A stretch of DNA of 64,000 nt. Origin: Mastigias papua. Its lineage: Eukaryota; Cnidaria; Scyphozoa; Rhizostomeae; Mastigiidae. The DNA lies in the NCBI GenBank assembly GCA_964019165.1, contig OZ025270.1:3435993-3499992 (forward strand), given 5' to 3'. How positions within the stretch are numbered: position 1 is the stretch's first letter; each line of letters begins with the position of its first letter. Shown in pieces: positions 12,186 to 24,948 of the stretch. The notes under the pieces are model-generated. The model searched no databases. It saw nothing but the letters and a program-made list of their open reading frames with translations, and was not told the DNA's origin. The position numbers were made by a program, and so were the translations under genes.

Positions 12186-14631
12186 CTAACTGAGGAGCTA
12201 CCATGCCTGTAAAATTTGAAGTAAAATGAAATGGCAATCAACTTAGATTGCGCGCGAGCAGTCTTGCGGCTGTTTTTTATGCGTCAAGCTGTGCCATGGC
12301 GTAGCAAGCGTTATGTACTTGGTTCGGCACAGCACAACTGTGTAAAAATTTGTTCATACGGTTCGACTGAGCCGTACCACTAGCCTAGAGTTCCTCTTCC
12401 AGTACTGTACGACTAGATAGAGTTCGAGGAAAAAGACTTGCTGTGATATCATGTTTGATTATTCAGTTGTAATATTCATGACGAAGAGAGCGATTGCAGC
12501 TCTTCAGAACTTAAGTCGTGTAGCGTGCAGGGCCTCGCATCGGTTACCGGCAGGTTTCAGTCTTGAAGTCTTTGAACCTTGGCCTATTTAGATAGTTACA
12601 ACACAGAGAAATTGCTATGCGTGTGTGCTTGTTTCGTTATAACTGCAAGAACTAATAATCAAACGAAACTGACTGAATCATATACTAAAACACATAGTAT
12701 AACCTTAAGCCTTAAACAACATTCATTATGTCAGAACACAAACGTTGACAGAGACAACCCATCGCCCAGGAAGGGTGCTACTGACAATACACGGGAGTTA
12801 CCTACACAACAGGAATTAACACAAACATATTGCAACACGCAACATCAAAAGTAAAGCGACACGATACATAACACAGAACAACCTAAAGCATAGAACACCA
12901 ACGCGTTACGGTTAATTCATATTTGATTGTGAAGCATTTTACAACGCATGTGCAGGAGAATTTTGCTTGCTACAGCGCGACAGCTTGTACGACCACATAA
13001 AACCAAGATGTACCCTTAGTTGAACCATTGCCGAACAAAATCTCCTCAGTTCTGGTACGGCACGGCGCTCGACGTATAAAGCAGGCCTTAGAGACATGAT
13101 TTGATTGACGTAAGAGTGTCCTGCCTAAATATAGGTCAAATGTACCCATAATGTATGTAAAGGATTTCAGGTAAGTGTATATATTGTCTTTTCAATTGTG
13201 TTAAGGGAGTCATCTATATTGCAAGGGATTATAAGAAAGTGTAATTACGGATGCTTTGGCTCGACGGAGCGAAAATCAAAGCAATTATAGACATAATGAC
13301 TTAGAATATACGATACATTAAATCATTAGAGATAAAAGCTTTCAAAAATCATCACAAGCTTTTATCCCATTCTTTTCAATGTTATACGTCATTGGGCGAA
13401 AGTGTATTACATTACAGCCACAAGTAGTGCACAATTCTTTGTCTTGTTTAACAACAGATTAATCAAAACACCTGTCACAATCTGCTAGGAAAAATTCGGC
13501 AGTGTTTCTGACTTTGTTGTTTGCGACTTAAGATAATATATGTTATAGTTAATGCCACAAACCTGAAGCCGATATCTTTTTAAAACTGATTAATAGGTAT
13601 TTGTCTATTATTGTTATCAATTTGTTTCCGTAGAGATCTAGAGCATATGTAGAAACCCGTACTTGATTTAAGGAGAAGAAACCTTAAAGAGGATCAAAAG
13701 GTCCAACTCTTGGCAAAATCATAAGCTGCGGTATGTGCATGGTATTTTAGGAGTTTAAAATGCATTGCACTGCTTTTCAATTGCACCCATTTTGAAATCG
13801 AAGTGTCATATTTTGCTCTAATTCTCTTCTTCACTTCATTATTGCTTTTGCGTTCGAATGCAGGCATGGCTCTGGCGTAACTGATCTGGTGTCATTGTTA
13901 GTTGACTTAGTTATTGCATTTGGTGTTGCTGGCAATGATCTATTGTCAAATGTGACTCAGAATTACTACTGTATTTTATTATCGCCTAATGCCTTTTCCG
14001 CTCTCCACTTTATCCTAGTAGGATACTGACCAGCTTTCATACATTATTTTGAGTAGAATTTCTAAGCATACATCGTGTCCAGAATCATGGCGTAGATCAG
14101 GCTCGGTCAATACAAACCTAGCTGTTGTCTAACTTTGGACAATCAAATGACATAACAATGTTGCAACGATGTGCTATTTTTGCATTATTTGACCGCACTG
14201 TCGCTGCGCACGTGAAAGTGCTTGAATTAAGAGACCTGCAGGCAATTTTCCACCCATCAGACTACGCCTGCCTCTTTTTCCGAAAGCAGCTATGCAAGGA
14301 TCTCTGTAGTTATGTTGGTTACATGCATAGCTTCTGATAGATGTTCTGATTAAGTGCTGGGTATAATCTTTACATTCAGCAGAGAGTAACTGTGCGCTTA
14401 AAGAAAGTTTCTTCACAGACAGGTATGTACATGTCTAAATGATATACGTTGATTCTAGTGCATGACAACATTTCTAAAAAGTAAAAACTGTTTCGGGTCA
14501 GAGAAAATGTAAACTGCAATGTCACTGTCTATCTGCTTACCTACTGTACTCTATATATTTTGATAATGTTGCTAGATGCATCAGATCTTCCGATCAAGTG
14601 GGCTTAGGGCACAATACATTAAGTCAGCCAT

Positions 14632-15380
14632 CAAATGAGTAAATCCAAACTGATCTGACTCTCAGGTCGACTTGTATCTCAGATCAGTTTGCAGTCAAAG
14701 TTCTTGGAGTGCTCACATGATGCAGGTGAAAGTAAACTCGGATCGACCTGAAAATCAATGCGGTATCTAGGGTCGACCTGAATTCATTATGTGAGTGGAA
14801 ATGTCTTTGGCAGCCCTCACATGAGCAAACTAAAACTGGTCTAAGTTTCAGATCGACTTGAAACTCGGATCGGTCTGTGGTTTAAGCTCTTGGAGTGCTC
14901 ACATGACTCAGGTAAAATGAAATTCGGATCGACCTGAAACCTAATTCGGTTTCTCGGATCGACCTAAAATCGTCATGTGAGCGGAAAAGTCTTTCATTTC
15001 AGGGCGAAATGACATATCAAAGCAAAAGCAAATGACATTGTATGATAGATATTACGAAATACGGGTGTGCAAGAGTAAGTGAGGACAACTCAAACCAGTT
15101 GGACACTGTTCATGAGATGAGAAGCAAAATTGCCATATTTCAAACTGACCTGAAACTCGGATTGGTTTGAGTTTTCTCATGTAAGGGCTGCCTGTCATTT
15201 CTGGGTGAAGTGACATCAAAACAAAAATAAATGACATAGCGTGATGGATATCAGGAAATACGCATTTGCAGAGTAAGAAAGGCAACTCAAACCGGTCTGA
15301 CACTGTTCATGTGAAGTGGACCAAAATTTGTGGACACAAGACAAATTTCAGACCGACGTGAAACTCGGATGGGTCTTACT
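14632..15380. repeat. Cluster of tandem and nested MITE-like repeats
   Basis: Two neighbouring units of about 180 bp (about 14632-14809 and 14819-14996) share the order CATGAG, GGTCGACTTG, GGAGTGCTCACATGA, CGGATCGACCTG and GTGAG(T/C)GGAAA. The CTCACATGA and TCATGTGAG strings are mutually inverted, as in terminal inverted repeats. A second direct repeat of about 190 bp follows: 15000-15110 recurs at 15190-15310, both with AAATGACAT and CACTGTTCATG. Shortened versions of the GAAACTCGGAT core occur at about 15150 and 15360. This looks like repeated insertion or local amplification of one non-autonomous DNA transposon family. Confidence 0.6.
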
Positions 15381-15980
15381 TGCTTTAGTCAGGACCTAAT
15401 AAATCTACTAGTTTATACTGCAGACAAGTTAACAAAGAATGCGGCAATCTACTCGTGCGTCAAAAATCCTCTTCACGGGCAGGAATGTAGCCTGCGGGCC
15501 ATAGGCTGCCCACCCCTGCCTTAGTGCAATACTCCGTAGAAAGTGTACGTAGAAGAGGCGGGAACCAATTGAACTTGTACGAAAAATAATGCAAATGGTG
15601 TTCAAGGTTTGGCACTATGGATTTTGCCACCCACAGTAATTCCATTCCCGATTCAAGTCTTTTACATACTTTTTTGACAGAAGTATGGAATCTTCGACGT
15701 AAAATCATTCATGGGATACATCTTTTGTTCTTTTTATAGTCCAGTTGTATTGTTTTGTATATCTTTGTTTAGAATCACATATTCAGTATTGTCACAGAGT
15801 GGATGTGAAATATAGGCAGAGTCTGTGTAGAGGTATTGTACTTATCTCATTCCAGAATTTCAAATGATGTTTACAATCGTTCTAAAAATTTTCATTACTC
15901 GCAAAGGAAAGGACCAGTGAATGTCCTTAGGGTGTATTCCAATTCTTATTTCATTTGTGGGCTTATGGAATCATCTTTAT

Positions 15981-16251
15981 GGGCGAGTGGCCAAGTTGTT
16001 AGTGCGCTCGACTGCTGAGCCGTACATCGACTGTTCGAGCCGAGCCTTAGGACCAAAGTTGGGATGCTCGCTCACTATTCACCCAGCAAAGTACCTTGTG
16101 GCAACACTAGGGAAGTTTAAAGGCAGCGAGGAAAGGAACTGTTCACACTACCTCACAACGCCGACGGCTCGGGATAAGTACCCTCTCTAACAGGCACTCT
16201 CCAAAGCGTTGCAACGTACAGAATCGTGTATGGGACTAGCCTTCATACTTA
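15981..16251 (+). mobile_element. tRNA-derived SINE, copy 2 (diverged)
   Basis: Same structure as the copy at 8413-8683: A box TGGCCAAGTTG (15988-15998), a B box with its first base changed (TGTTCGAGCC, 16032-16041), the shared body (GGACCAAAGTTGGGATGCTC, GGCAACACTAG, AACAGGCACTC, CAGAATCGT) and the same tail (ACTAGCCTTCATACTTA). A clear target-site duplication is not visible, so this insertion is probably older. Confidence 0.8.
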
Positions 16252-17156
16252 CCCGCCAAAGTACTACCTCTGAAAATTGTCTGGGGTGTGAGCTAGATTA
16301 GAAATTCATAAATGGGAGTGTGGAAATAGAAATGTTCTGGATGGAAAATTTCTGAAAAAGTAATTAGCGGGGGGACGTCTATTAGATACCAAAAGAGTAC
16401 ATTAATTACATTAAGCCAATACTGTTTTATATGGTGAGTTCCATTCTTTCCAAACTCTCAATTTTATCTGCGATGCTTGAGTGAAAAGAAGTAAAAATTT
16501 AATCGATTGAACAAGCTTTTGCGATTAAAGCGAGGCACTCAAGAAATTCAAGAGCTCTGCTTAAAACATAGAGGGATATGGCTGTAATTTTGAGACACGG
16601 ATTCACACAACCAAACTAGCTCATTTTGTAATCAGTACTAATAATTTAAATCGCCGTTGCTTATTTTAACAACCGCTGATCATTTTGAAGAGAATTCAAG
16701 AATATACCTTGGTTTCAAAAACCGAGTGAAAGGTGCTAACTCCGAAACTGTTATGCATGGTCATTAGCAGTCATATTTGGGTGCGTTATTGTTTGGTATA
16801 ATATCGTCTTCAGATCAGAAAAGCAGAAAATCTATTATCGACATGAACACTTTCTTAACGAATATATTTTCAATAAACTGTGCAGGCGAACTTATGTCTT
16901 TTATCAACAGAAAAATGAGGTTGAATCATGCAGATGTGTACCTTGTAGTCTATAGTTTGTCATGTGTTTGACAACGTCTGGTTGTGCATAAAGAGATAAG
17001 TAGAAACATATGTCACACTCTCAAGGCTGATCTGAAAATGGGTCTAACTAGTAAAACTATCAAGAGTGCATTTCAGGCTCCAGTGAGAAACCAGGAACTG
17101 TGAAAATGTAGCGTAATACTGAGCGCTGAAATTGTTCTATTTTTGGGTCGATTTCG

Positions 17157-17230
17157 AGATCAAAGTCTGGCCTTTTCTGCAAACTATTTACCAAGATCAA
17201 AGTCTGGCCTTTTTTGCAAACTATTTACCA
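17157..17230 (+). repeat. Two tandem 37-bp copies
   Basis: The unit starting AGATCAAAGTCTGGCC and ending CTATTTACCA is repeated head-to-tail with a single C/T difference. It is probably a recent slippage or short tandem duplication. Confidence 0.85.
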
Positions 17231-17285
17231 AGAGCAAATTCGTTACACAATGACTGAAAGGATAAATCGCGTAGCAGTGAATCAT

Positions 17286-17430
17286 TGGCCAGGCACGGCG
17301 CCACCAAATAGAAAGTGAGGAGGGGGGCCTACAAAGTCAGTAAAATTGCTTGATACTTAGAGGCTAGCAAAATCGCTGGTTTGCAAAAGTGGAGGAAGTC
17401 CCCCAGCCCTTATCTACGCCGTGCTTGTGG
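17286..17430. mobile_element. Possible hAT-like MITE
   Basis: Imperfect inverted ends CCAGGCACGGCG (left) and CGCCGTGCTTGTGG (right) bracket about 120 bp with a G-run. Similar GGCGT-type termini occur in non-autonomous hAT-like elements. No clear target duplication was found. Confidence 0.3.
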
Positions 17431-17964
17431 CTGATATCAATCAGGATTGTCTTTAGGGACCAAGGGCAGTTCGTCGCGTATTATTTCCATAACATGAAAA
17501 CAATCTGCACTCATTGAGCCTGTCAAGCAAAAGTAGATGTTAACTGTCCTCTTGCCATGACCAACAGTTAGAAAGTATGCACCACCTGTCAAGTGTGTGC
17601 TATAGCGCAACTAGCAAAAACCCACATTTTATTGGCACGTGGTGGAAAAACGCTTTAGAAAACAAACGTCTTCTTACAAAACACTATTTTCTCAAAAACG
17701 TAAGATATGGAATTGATACAAGGAGAAGCAGCAATAATTTTCGGCTCATGTAGATACTGTCACTAGTCCATGTATAATTTACTGTGGTACGGGCTGGTTT
17801 CAATCACCAATGCAAAATGATTTCAAAAACAAAATTAAGGGAAATTCTATTCAGGACAAACAGAATGCAACTCACAGCAGGTCTTCTTCGATTTCATGGA
17901 AAGAAATTAACCCCTTCGTACACACAATAGACTCACGCTCCTGTTACTCCAATAAAGGAATAGA

Positions 17965-18296
17965 GTAACCTATTTATTTATTTATTTTTAATAACAATTT
18001 TTTCATGTTGGCAAACAAATACAAATATAGCTGACTAAATAATGGCATCAAAGTAAAAAACACTATTCTACAATTTTCTTTTAGAGAAAAGAAATAAAAC
18101 TATTAAAACCCTAGTCATTAATAAAAATTTTGCACAGTCTACAGATGCATGTTCTTCCTTTCAATGATTTTATTTTCTGTTTAAAATTAGTTAGTGTGTC
18201 AGAGTCCTTAATTTTCTCCGGTAATGAGGCCCATAAATGGTGACCTATGTACTGAATATTTTCAATTTCGTATTTTACTGTCTTGACATTAGGCAA
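17965..18296 (-). mobile_element. 3' end of a non-LTR (L2/CR1/jockey-type) retrotransposon, minus strand
   Basis: On the minus strand, 18296-18111 encodes a 61-residue frame ending in a stop. It has the layout common at the C terminus of animal L2/CR1-like polymerases: a VKYEIENIQYIG...LW..LP segment, TL..FK.KIK, then a Cys-rich end (CICRLCKIFI). Downstream on that strand the sequence ends near 17968 in an (AAAT)n tail, typical of the 3' end of such elements. No reverse transcriptase domain remains, so it is a 5'-truncated copy. Confidence 0.65.
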
Positions 18297-21200
18297 TTAC
18301 AAATGCTTTTTTCCTCTTCAAATTGTATTGGACATCTCTCTCAGTAAATATGCTTTTTATACAAGTCGGATTCAGATTGTTTTTTGATTTCAAAATTTCA
18401 ACCTGCAACTGCAGATTGTGCTGAGGAATGCCAATATTTTTATTTCAGTTTTTCTAGCTTTGATTCACTGCCTTTGCATACCAACCGTAGTGCTTTTTGA
18501 AAAGTACGATCTAGCTTTGCGAGGCTGCGCAGGTGATCCATTTCCGAAGGTTGTGTCTCTGAATGTGGATTCTGAATGAGTTGAATTGAATTGAACTAAC
18601 ATGCTGACAGAATTGCGTCCTGATAGAGTCAGACTACAACTGTTTATCACATTGATACTAATATACATCAATGCACCACCAGTTTGCCATAAAGTAATGC
18701 TGCTGCTAAACGTTTTCGAGAACTATGAATAGTTTAGTCTCGCTAATGTTTTGTTTTTGCCACGTCCTTCAAACAAGAAAGAGTCCCCTTCCCCTGTACA
18801 GAATTTAGCTGCACTCCTCTGGATCTACAGTGCTAGCAATGAGAAGCAATTAAACGGCACGGGCACATTCAAGTTAACTTCTGATACCATAGTGACAGAA
18901 CTCTACTCAATGCCATAAAGTATGAAGTTCGAAAATTAAAGTCAACATGCCAGTTTCTCTAACCCAAACAAAAGCTGATGGAAAACAACTCGAACGGAAT
19001 GACGGGGTTAATAAGAATATTGCTTTCACATCGAGCTCCTCATATCGACTGAGAAGGTAGTCCACAAAGAAGTCCTCCTTTTCTTTGCTCGAATGTGGCC
19101 GAAAATCAAGGTTCTACAGGCTACCTACGTACGTCAATTGGAAGCCTACATTTGGAGGGGGTGGATATGCAGGTCATGATCTGGAATTCATCACTCTATG
19201 CTCGCTCACAATAGGGCTGCGGGTTATTCAACCAACGGCATATCATTTAGGTAAACTGAACTACTAGAATTATAAAAACAATTTGAACTTGTACACCACA
19301 TAAGTTCTACGTTTGTGAATTACTACCAATGTTGTTAGCAGATACACCGTTAACTAGACGAGCAAATTCTTCCACCTTATTAAGTTGATTTCTCCAAAGT
19401 AGTACATGACTCCTTTTCGACTTGATAAAGTGAAAGGCATCTTCTGGGCTCATACTTTCTTCCTAAAACAAAAGTACAATCTGTTAGTCTCCAAACTAGA
19501 TGAAGGCTGATTATTGGCAGGTCCTGTTGCCGAAATACATCAACAAGGGAGAGAGAATTTGGACATTGAGGATATGGATGTAAATATGCCAATACCAAGA
19601 AAGATACAGTTAGAAAAGATACGAAAGGTTGGATAAAGGACATAGCGCTCTGTAACGCTTCAAAACCAATCCATGAGCAACTTATGTATGGACACAGATG
19701 GAATTCAAGTGCATAAAAAGCAGCAAAATAAGTTTAGTGACGCAACAGTGGAGCAGGATCTTTGTGCACGTGTTGATCTAGATTATTGCTGATGAATTTA
19801 ATGCGGATAGGGTTTTTGAAAGGATACTTGAAAGTCAAGTTTGTGGGATATCAGAACGTGAAAAAATCGAAATAAAGGATATGCACAGCTTGTGTTGGTA
19901 TTCTAGGCAAAGTAATGAATCAATGCTGAAAGCTTGAAGCATTAGAGCGACCATAAAAACAGAAAGTCACAGCAAGATCGGGAGAATTTGGATGAATGAA
20001 GATCATGCAAAAAACAAGCTTGTTGGGAAGAGAAAAGGTCATATAGACTACACCAGAGAGATGCGTAAGACACCGCTACAGATAAAGATTTTGAGTGCTT
20101 TGCACTTTATTTCGCTAGTTTTCATATTTTGAGATAGAGAGTCAAATTGCAAGACTGGCGACATCTTCGCAAACAGAGCACTTATGCACTGCCTACGAAG
20201 TTGAACATAGACTTTTGATGCTGAAATTTGATTCTTTCCAAGATAAAATAATTCCTTATCCACCCGTGCAGGTAATTTGCAGCTATTATTACTATCAGTA
20301 ATATTATAAATATTATTATATACTATAGTTCTAACATAAATATTATAAAATATTTATGATTGGTAGGTATTTAGTCGTTGCTAGGTTCACAGTATAACTG
20401 AAATAGGTCGAGGGTAGTGGAACTCCCAAGAGCCTCAAGCATGTGGGGCCCCAAAAGGGCAACACAGAAGTTTTAAACGGACAGGCTTTCTGCATTTATT
20501 GATATGGAAAGAAATTTAGTAAGCCGATATTCCCATTTAAAATAAAAATCCTTATTTGCTATTTTGTCTAGATTTGGGAAACAGTTGAATTTGATTGAAA
20601 TGCCCAGCCCAGCCAAGCAAAATACTTATAAGGGCCCAAAGCCGTTCTATTACGTCATTGCTTCCATCTAGATACAAAATGCAAATGCATTAGGAGAGAT
20701 CAAAATGAAAAATATGTGCGTTTTTCATTTAAAAAGCTTATAGAGTATAGATTAAAATTACTTCTAAAAAATAATAACAGAAAAGCTAAACTCTATTATT
20801 ATTAAACTCTAAACTCTACAATCCTATTATTTCTTAAGTGTGCACGACACCTTTTGGAATCGGGTCGGTATTATGACGGTCCCTGCCGAGCATCAAACAC
20901 CATCCAGCAGTCTCCTAATATTTACAACATGATAAAATGTTTTGTCTAAATGTTCCACCTTTATGGTAGTGAAATATATATATAGGAATCTTGCAACACT
21001 GGTCGAGGAACGACAAACTGGGTATTTGGATTTATCCGGGCTTTATGAAGTGTAAAAAAACAAGATTTTACAGGAGACAAATACAAAAGAACTCAACACA
21101 AATAAGTCACCAAAAATATAGTTTCCTTTTTTAAACAACTCTTGTCTTTGTTTCTTTTATGACAACGACCTCAATAATGGGAACTGTAAAAACGACAATA

Positions 21201-24060
21201 CTAATGACTACTCCAATACAACTTTAACTGACAGCAACTCCTCAACAAACTCAATACAGTAACGAACGGGAATTCCAACTACGACACCACGACACTCTAA
21301 GCACGACCGACGGACTTTGACTGCACCTCACGACAACTCCTAACAATGAATTCACATAACGAATGACAACACAGGACATTGCACGCTTAATTTATATTAA
21401 AACAAATGACGTAACAAAATAATTAAAAAATGACGGAACTATGGGGGCAATGCAACGACATGGTAACACAACACAACAAACAACAGTTTACTAAGATTAG
21501 GCAATACTTCGTTCACAAGTAAAGCAACATGATAACATTAACTGTGGGAGATGGACGATGCAAGACTTAGAATTCTGATGATGGGGCAACAAATAACGGA
21601 ACAAATAGGAGCAGAGAGCCAAGGATACTTAACATAGCGAAATCAAAGATAAAAATTAAACTAGTACTATAACAGAAGGTTGCAAAGGATGAAGTTAGAT
21701 GACATTATAGCTAATTCCGTGAATTCATTGACTGTTTTCTAATTTCAAAACTTATTCTATTAAACACAATCTCTAAAATCATACAATTGGCTAGTTTCAT
21801 ATGTTTAGGTAAAAATGATGCAAAATGATATCGATACGTTCATCATGGCTAACTAAAAGAAATAGCAATATGACAATGGAAGACGGACTCTTTAAAAGGA
21901 ACCTATCAAGCCAATATGGAACTGGGCATCGCGTAGATATATATTACATAATATGAAATAGACCACTGTTGATGATCGAAATAGTTTTGCTATGAGGTAC
22001 ATAGACGAAGGAGAAGAATAAATGAAAGCCAAGAAATATCAAGGCTTAAAAGAGACCCTTTCGGAAGTACGTGTCATTCCAACAGTAATCTAAGCATTGG
22101 CTGTACAGTAACTTGTAAAACATAGGGAAAAAGAACTTTTATCGAAGTGTAAATGGGAAGGGCGATACTGCTGCCGAGACCTGAAATGATATCGTACAAA
22201 GAGCCTTAATGCGGCTGGCTATCCTAGCTTATTTCATTGACTTGACAAAAGTTATGCCACCTCTTGAGCATTTCCCTGACTGCTATTACTTTTGTGCACT
22301 GTGTACAAGTAAAAATATGGTGGAGAGTTGGCTCGTCATTTTACCAAGAACTTTGAGCGTAGAGAGCGTAGTCCATCAATTAATGTCAACAACAGACATA
22401 CAATTACCTAAATCCTATTGCAGTGAATTCAAATATAAACAACACCTGTTAACCATATGATTAAGAGGATAATCATAACGCAAGACTAGCTATATCAGCA
22501 AACATTTGATTTGATATTGATGACTTCGTTCCTCCTGCTTGACTGTCAAAAATACTGAAAAGGTCACGAATTCATGATTAATTGCTCAACAATTACTCTT
22601 GCATCAGCAAACGGCAAATTAGTACACTCCTAGATGGGCCAGGTTACGTCTTTGAGCCCCATGCTGGCATTGCAACGCACACTATCAATGAGAGGCAAAC
22701 GGTGGCAATGCAGTACTGGGCCATATCAATTTCCAAATTCATCCTCTTGATTTCATCAATGTTTAAAGGCGACTGTTCAATTTCCACACTCCTAAAGCTA
22801 CCCACTTATAGCGAATACCTCGTAGATACAATTATGTAATACGCCATTTCACTACTACCTATTTCGCCATCTCTTAAATCTCTTAGCCCACCTTACTACT
22901 TACATTTCGTTAGTACTAATAGCAAATCAATTATGGATACAAGTTGCTATGTTTGCATGAACCACTAGTTTGCAAGTCGCTCACTCAACCAAACTGCCAA
23001 CCAGCGAGACTGCCAGTTAATAAATTAGTAAACATCGGTATGTTACTTTTACTCGCTTGTTCCTAAACAATCGAAATTCGATTATTCGAACTCTCATGGG
23101 AAATCGAATATTTTTTGAGTCATCGAATGTTCAAGTTAGCGGGCAGTATTTCACAGGGACTGTTAGCTATGAAAAACAGAATCAAACATTGGGCTGGAAA
23201 ATAATGCACCTGCAGAAATTCCGCCAACTTGCCTTATTTTTAAGTATCTATTTTCTGTATATAGTTAGTTCTAATTAGTATCTGTTAGTACTATTGCATA
23301 TTCCATATGGATGAAATCAACAAATCAGGAAGAATTGAAGCTTCATTCGGGGCGGCAAATATTCGAGTTGTGGAGCAGTCGAATTATCGAATGTCAACAA
23401 TAAGTAAACGGTCTCATTCAGTTCCAACGACTTCTGGCCTTAAATGTTGTTAATCGTGTGGAACTATTGCAATGATCAGTCATGAGCCTTCTGGTATTTA
23501 TAATAAGCCTGAGCTATCACGATGCTGGACACTTCATGCAGGGAGTATACTCAAGCAGTTCTGGTTCAATAATGTATGGAAATTATTCTTGTAGGTTTAA
23601 GCCCACTCGTTCTCAAGCAACGTGATCAAGAGCAAAATCAGCAGATGTTGCATTGTTCAAAGTTTCAGTTGTCAGCGGCGCTCGTTTGAAAAGGTGCCCA
23701 TCATTTAGTAGTCAACAATTGAGAGGAAACCATCTCTGGCTAGCTTCGCACAGCAGCTTCAAGAGAAGTTTTGATCTCAAACAAGAATACAGTAAAGCGA
23801 CCCAACTAACGGCAAAGCACGCAAAAGCACAGCTCATCTTGCGCGGCAAATGTCTACAGAGAGAAAGGGTCAAATTTCACTGCGGCATACATCTTACCAA
23901 TGAAGAAATCATAATCTATGCACACGAAATGGAATATGCGTTTAACCCCAAGGCAAAATTTCCACTAGCAAAAGCATTTACCCTGAGATTTTCTCATAGA
24001 ATCATAAGAGTTGACTAGAACAAAGAAGATAAAGGTGAAGCAGAAAATCAGATCACAACG

Positions 24061-24948
24061 ATGAATGACTTGCTGATCGATAGCACTGTGCGGATAGTTT
24101 TTGGTTGCATTGGAACCGCAGCAAACATTGCGCAGATATTCTTCATCATTAAAAAGAAGCATGCAAAACGTCCATTTGAAGCTACACTTCTTAGCCTTAG
24201 TTCTGCTGATCTGATAACATCGGGTACTCTCGTCACTTTTGGCATATACGATATTCTACTGGCAAAAGGAATAGTAAGTTTAACTAAATTCATTGAGATC
24301 ATGAATGAAGCAGCATTGGATTTGTCAATAATCACATCTCTTGTCCATGTTATATACATCGCCATTCAACGACTTCTAGCCGTCCTATCACCCATCAAAT
24401 TCCAGCTCTCATTCACCAAATTCCGTTGCTCTGTCGGTCTCATCTTCATCTGGATTCTGTCCTCTGTCTATTGCACCTGGAGTTCCCTTGAGAAGCGAAA
24501 AGGCACACCAACATTCTACATACTCTCTTTGACCATTGTTGTCTGTAGTATTCTCTTGAGCATTTCATATTTCATCATATGCTGGAAGGTCATGACATCA
24601 CGAACATATCCCAGAACTAGAGGTGGTGTAGAGGCAAAGGTACTTTGTAATTCAATGCTTGTTGGCTCGGCTTTTGTAATATGCACTATTCCATTCACTC
24701 TTAAGCACCTTAAAGTCTATGAACCTGCCAACTTCTACCAATTTATCATCCCATTATGGTTGCTTTTTCTCAATGTCGTCCTCGATCCATTCATCTACTT
24801 CCTCTTCAAATATGCAAATATCTCCCTGCAAACATGCTTGTGTCCATTTGCAAAACGCTCCTCAGAGCAACGACGGCAAACTCACAACATGCTATTGTCA
24901 AGAAGAAGCAGCAAACAAGCAACACGGCAGACGACAACCGAACTATAG
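24061..24948 (+). CDS. Intronless class A-like G protein-coupled receptor, 295 aa
   Basis: Seven hydrophobic segments fit TM1 8-31, TM2 39-64, TM3 78-107, TM4 122-143, TM5 151-177, TM6 194-215 and TM7 224-250. Class A landmarks are present in altered form: Asn22 in TM1, SADL with Asp50 in TM2, IQR (102-104) where DRY is expected, CTIP (208-211) for CWxP, and DPFIY (242-246) for NPxxY. The usual TM3/ECL2 disulfide cysteines are missing. The N terminus is only about 7 residues with no signal peptide, and the tail has Cys259/Cys261 as possible palmitoylation sites, then a basic Ser/Thr-rich end. Single-exon orphan receptors of this type are common in lineage-specific invertebrate expansions. The ligand cannot be inferred. 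Confidence 0.85.
   Translation: MNDLLIDSTVRIVFGCIGTAANIAQIFFIIKKKHAKRPFEATLLSLSSADLITSGTLVTFGIYDILLAKGIVSLTKFIEIMNEAALDLSIITSLVHVIYIAIQRLLAVLSPIKFQLSFTKFRCSVGLIFIWILSSVYCTWSSLEKRKGTPTFYILSLTIVVCSILLSISYFIICWKVMTSRTYPRTRGGVEAKVLCNSMLVGSAFVICTIPFTLKHLKVYEPANFYQFIIPLWLLFLNVVLDPFIYFLFKYANISLQTCLCPFAKRSSEQRRQTHNMLLSRRSSKQATRQTTTEL

Larger units (their letters stand above)
12186..24060. other. Long repeat-bearing intergenic region
   Basis: No gene was identified. The identifiable content is a MITE-like repeat cluster (14.6-15.4 kb), a SINE copy (16 kb), a 37-bp tandem duplication (17.16 kb) and a minus-strand non-LTR 3' fragment (18 kb). A/C-rich low-complexity DNA lies around 12.6-12.9 and 21.1-21.7 kb, and TCGAATA-rich repeats near 23.06-23.4 kb. 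The open frame 23653-24018, just before the GPCR, lacks an ATG and is probably 5' UTR. Confidence 0.55.

Noticed and set aside
23653..24018. 121-codon frame ending 42 bp before the GPCR start
   Set aside because: It starts at TTG, has no recognised domain and precedes a monocistronic animal gene; probably 5' UTR.
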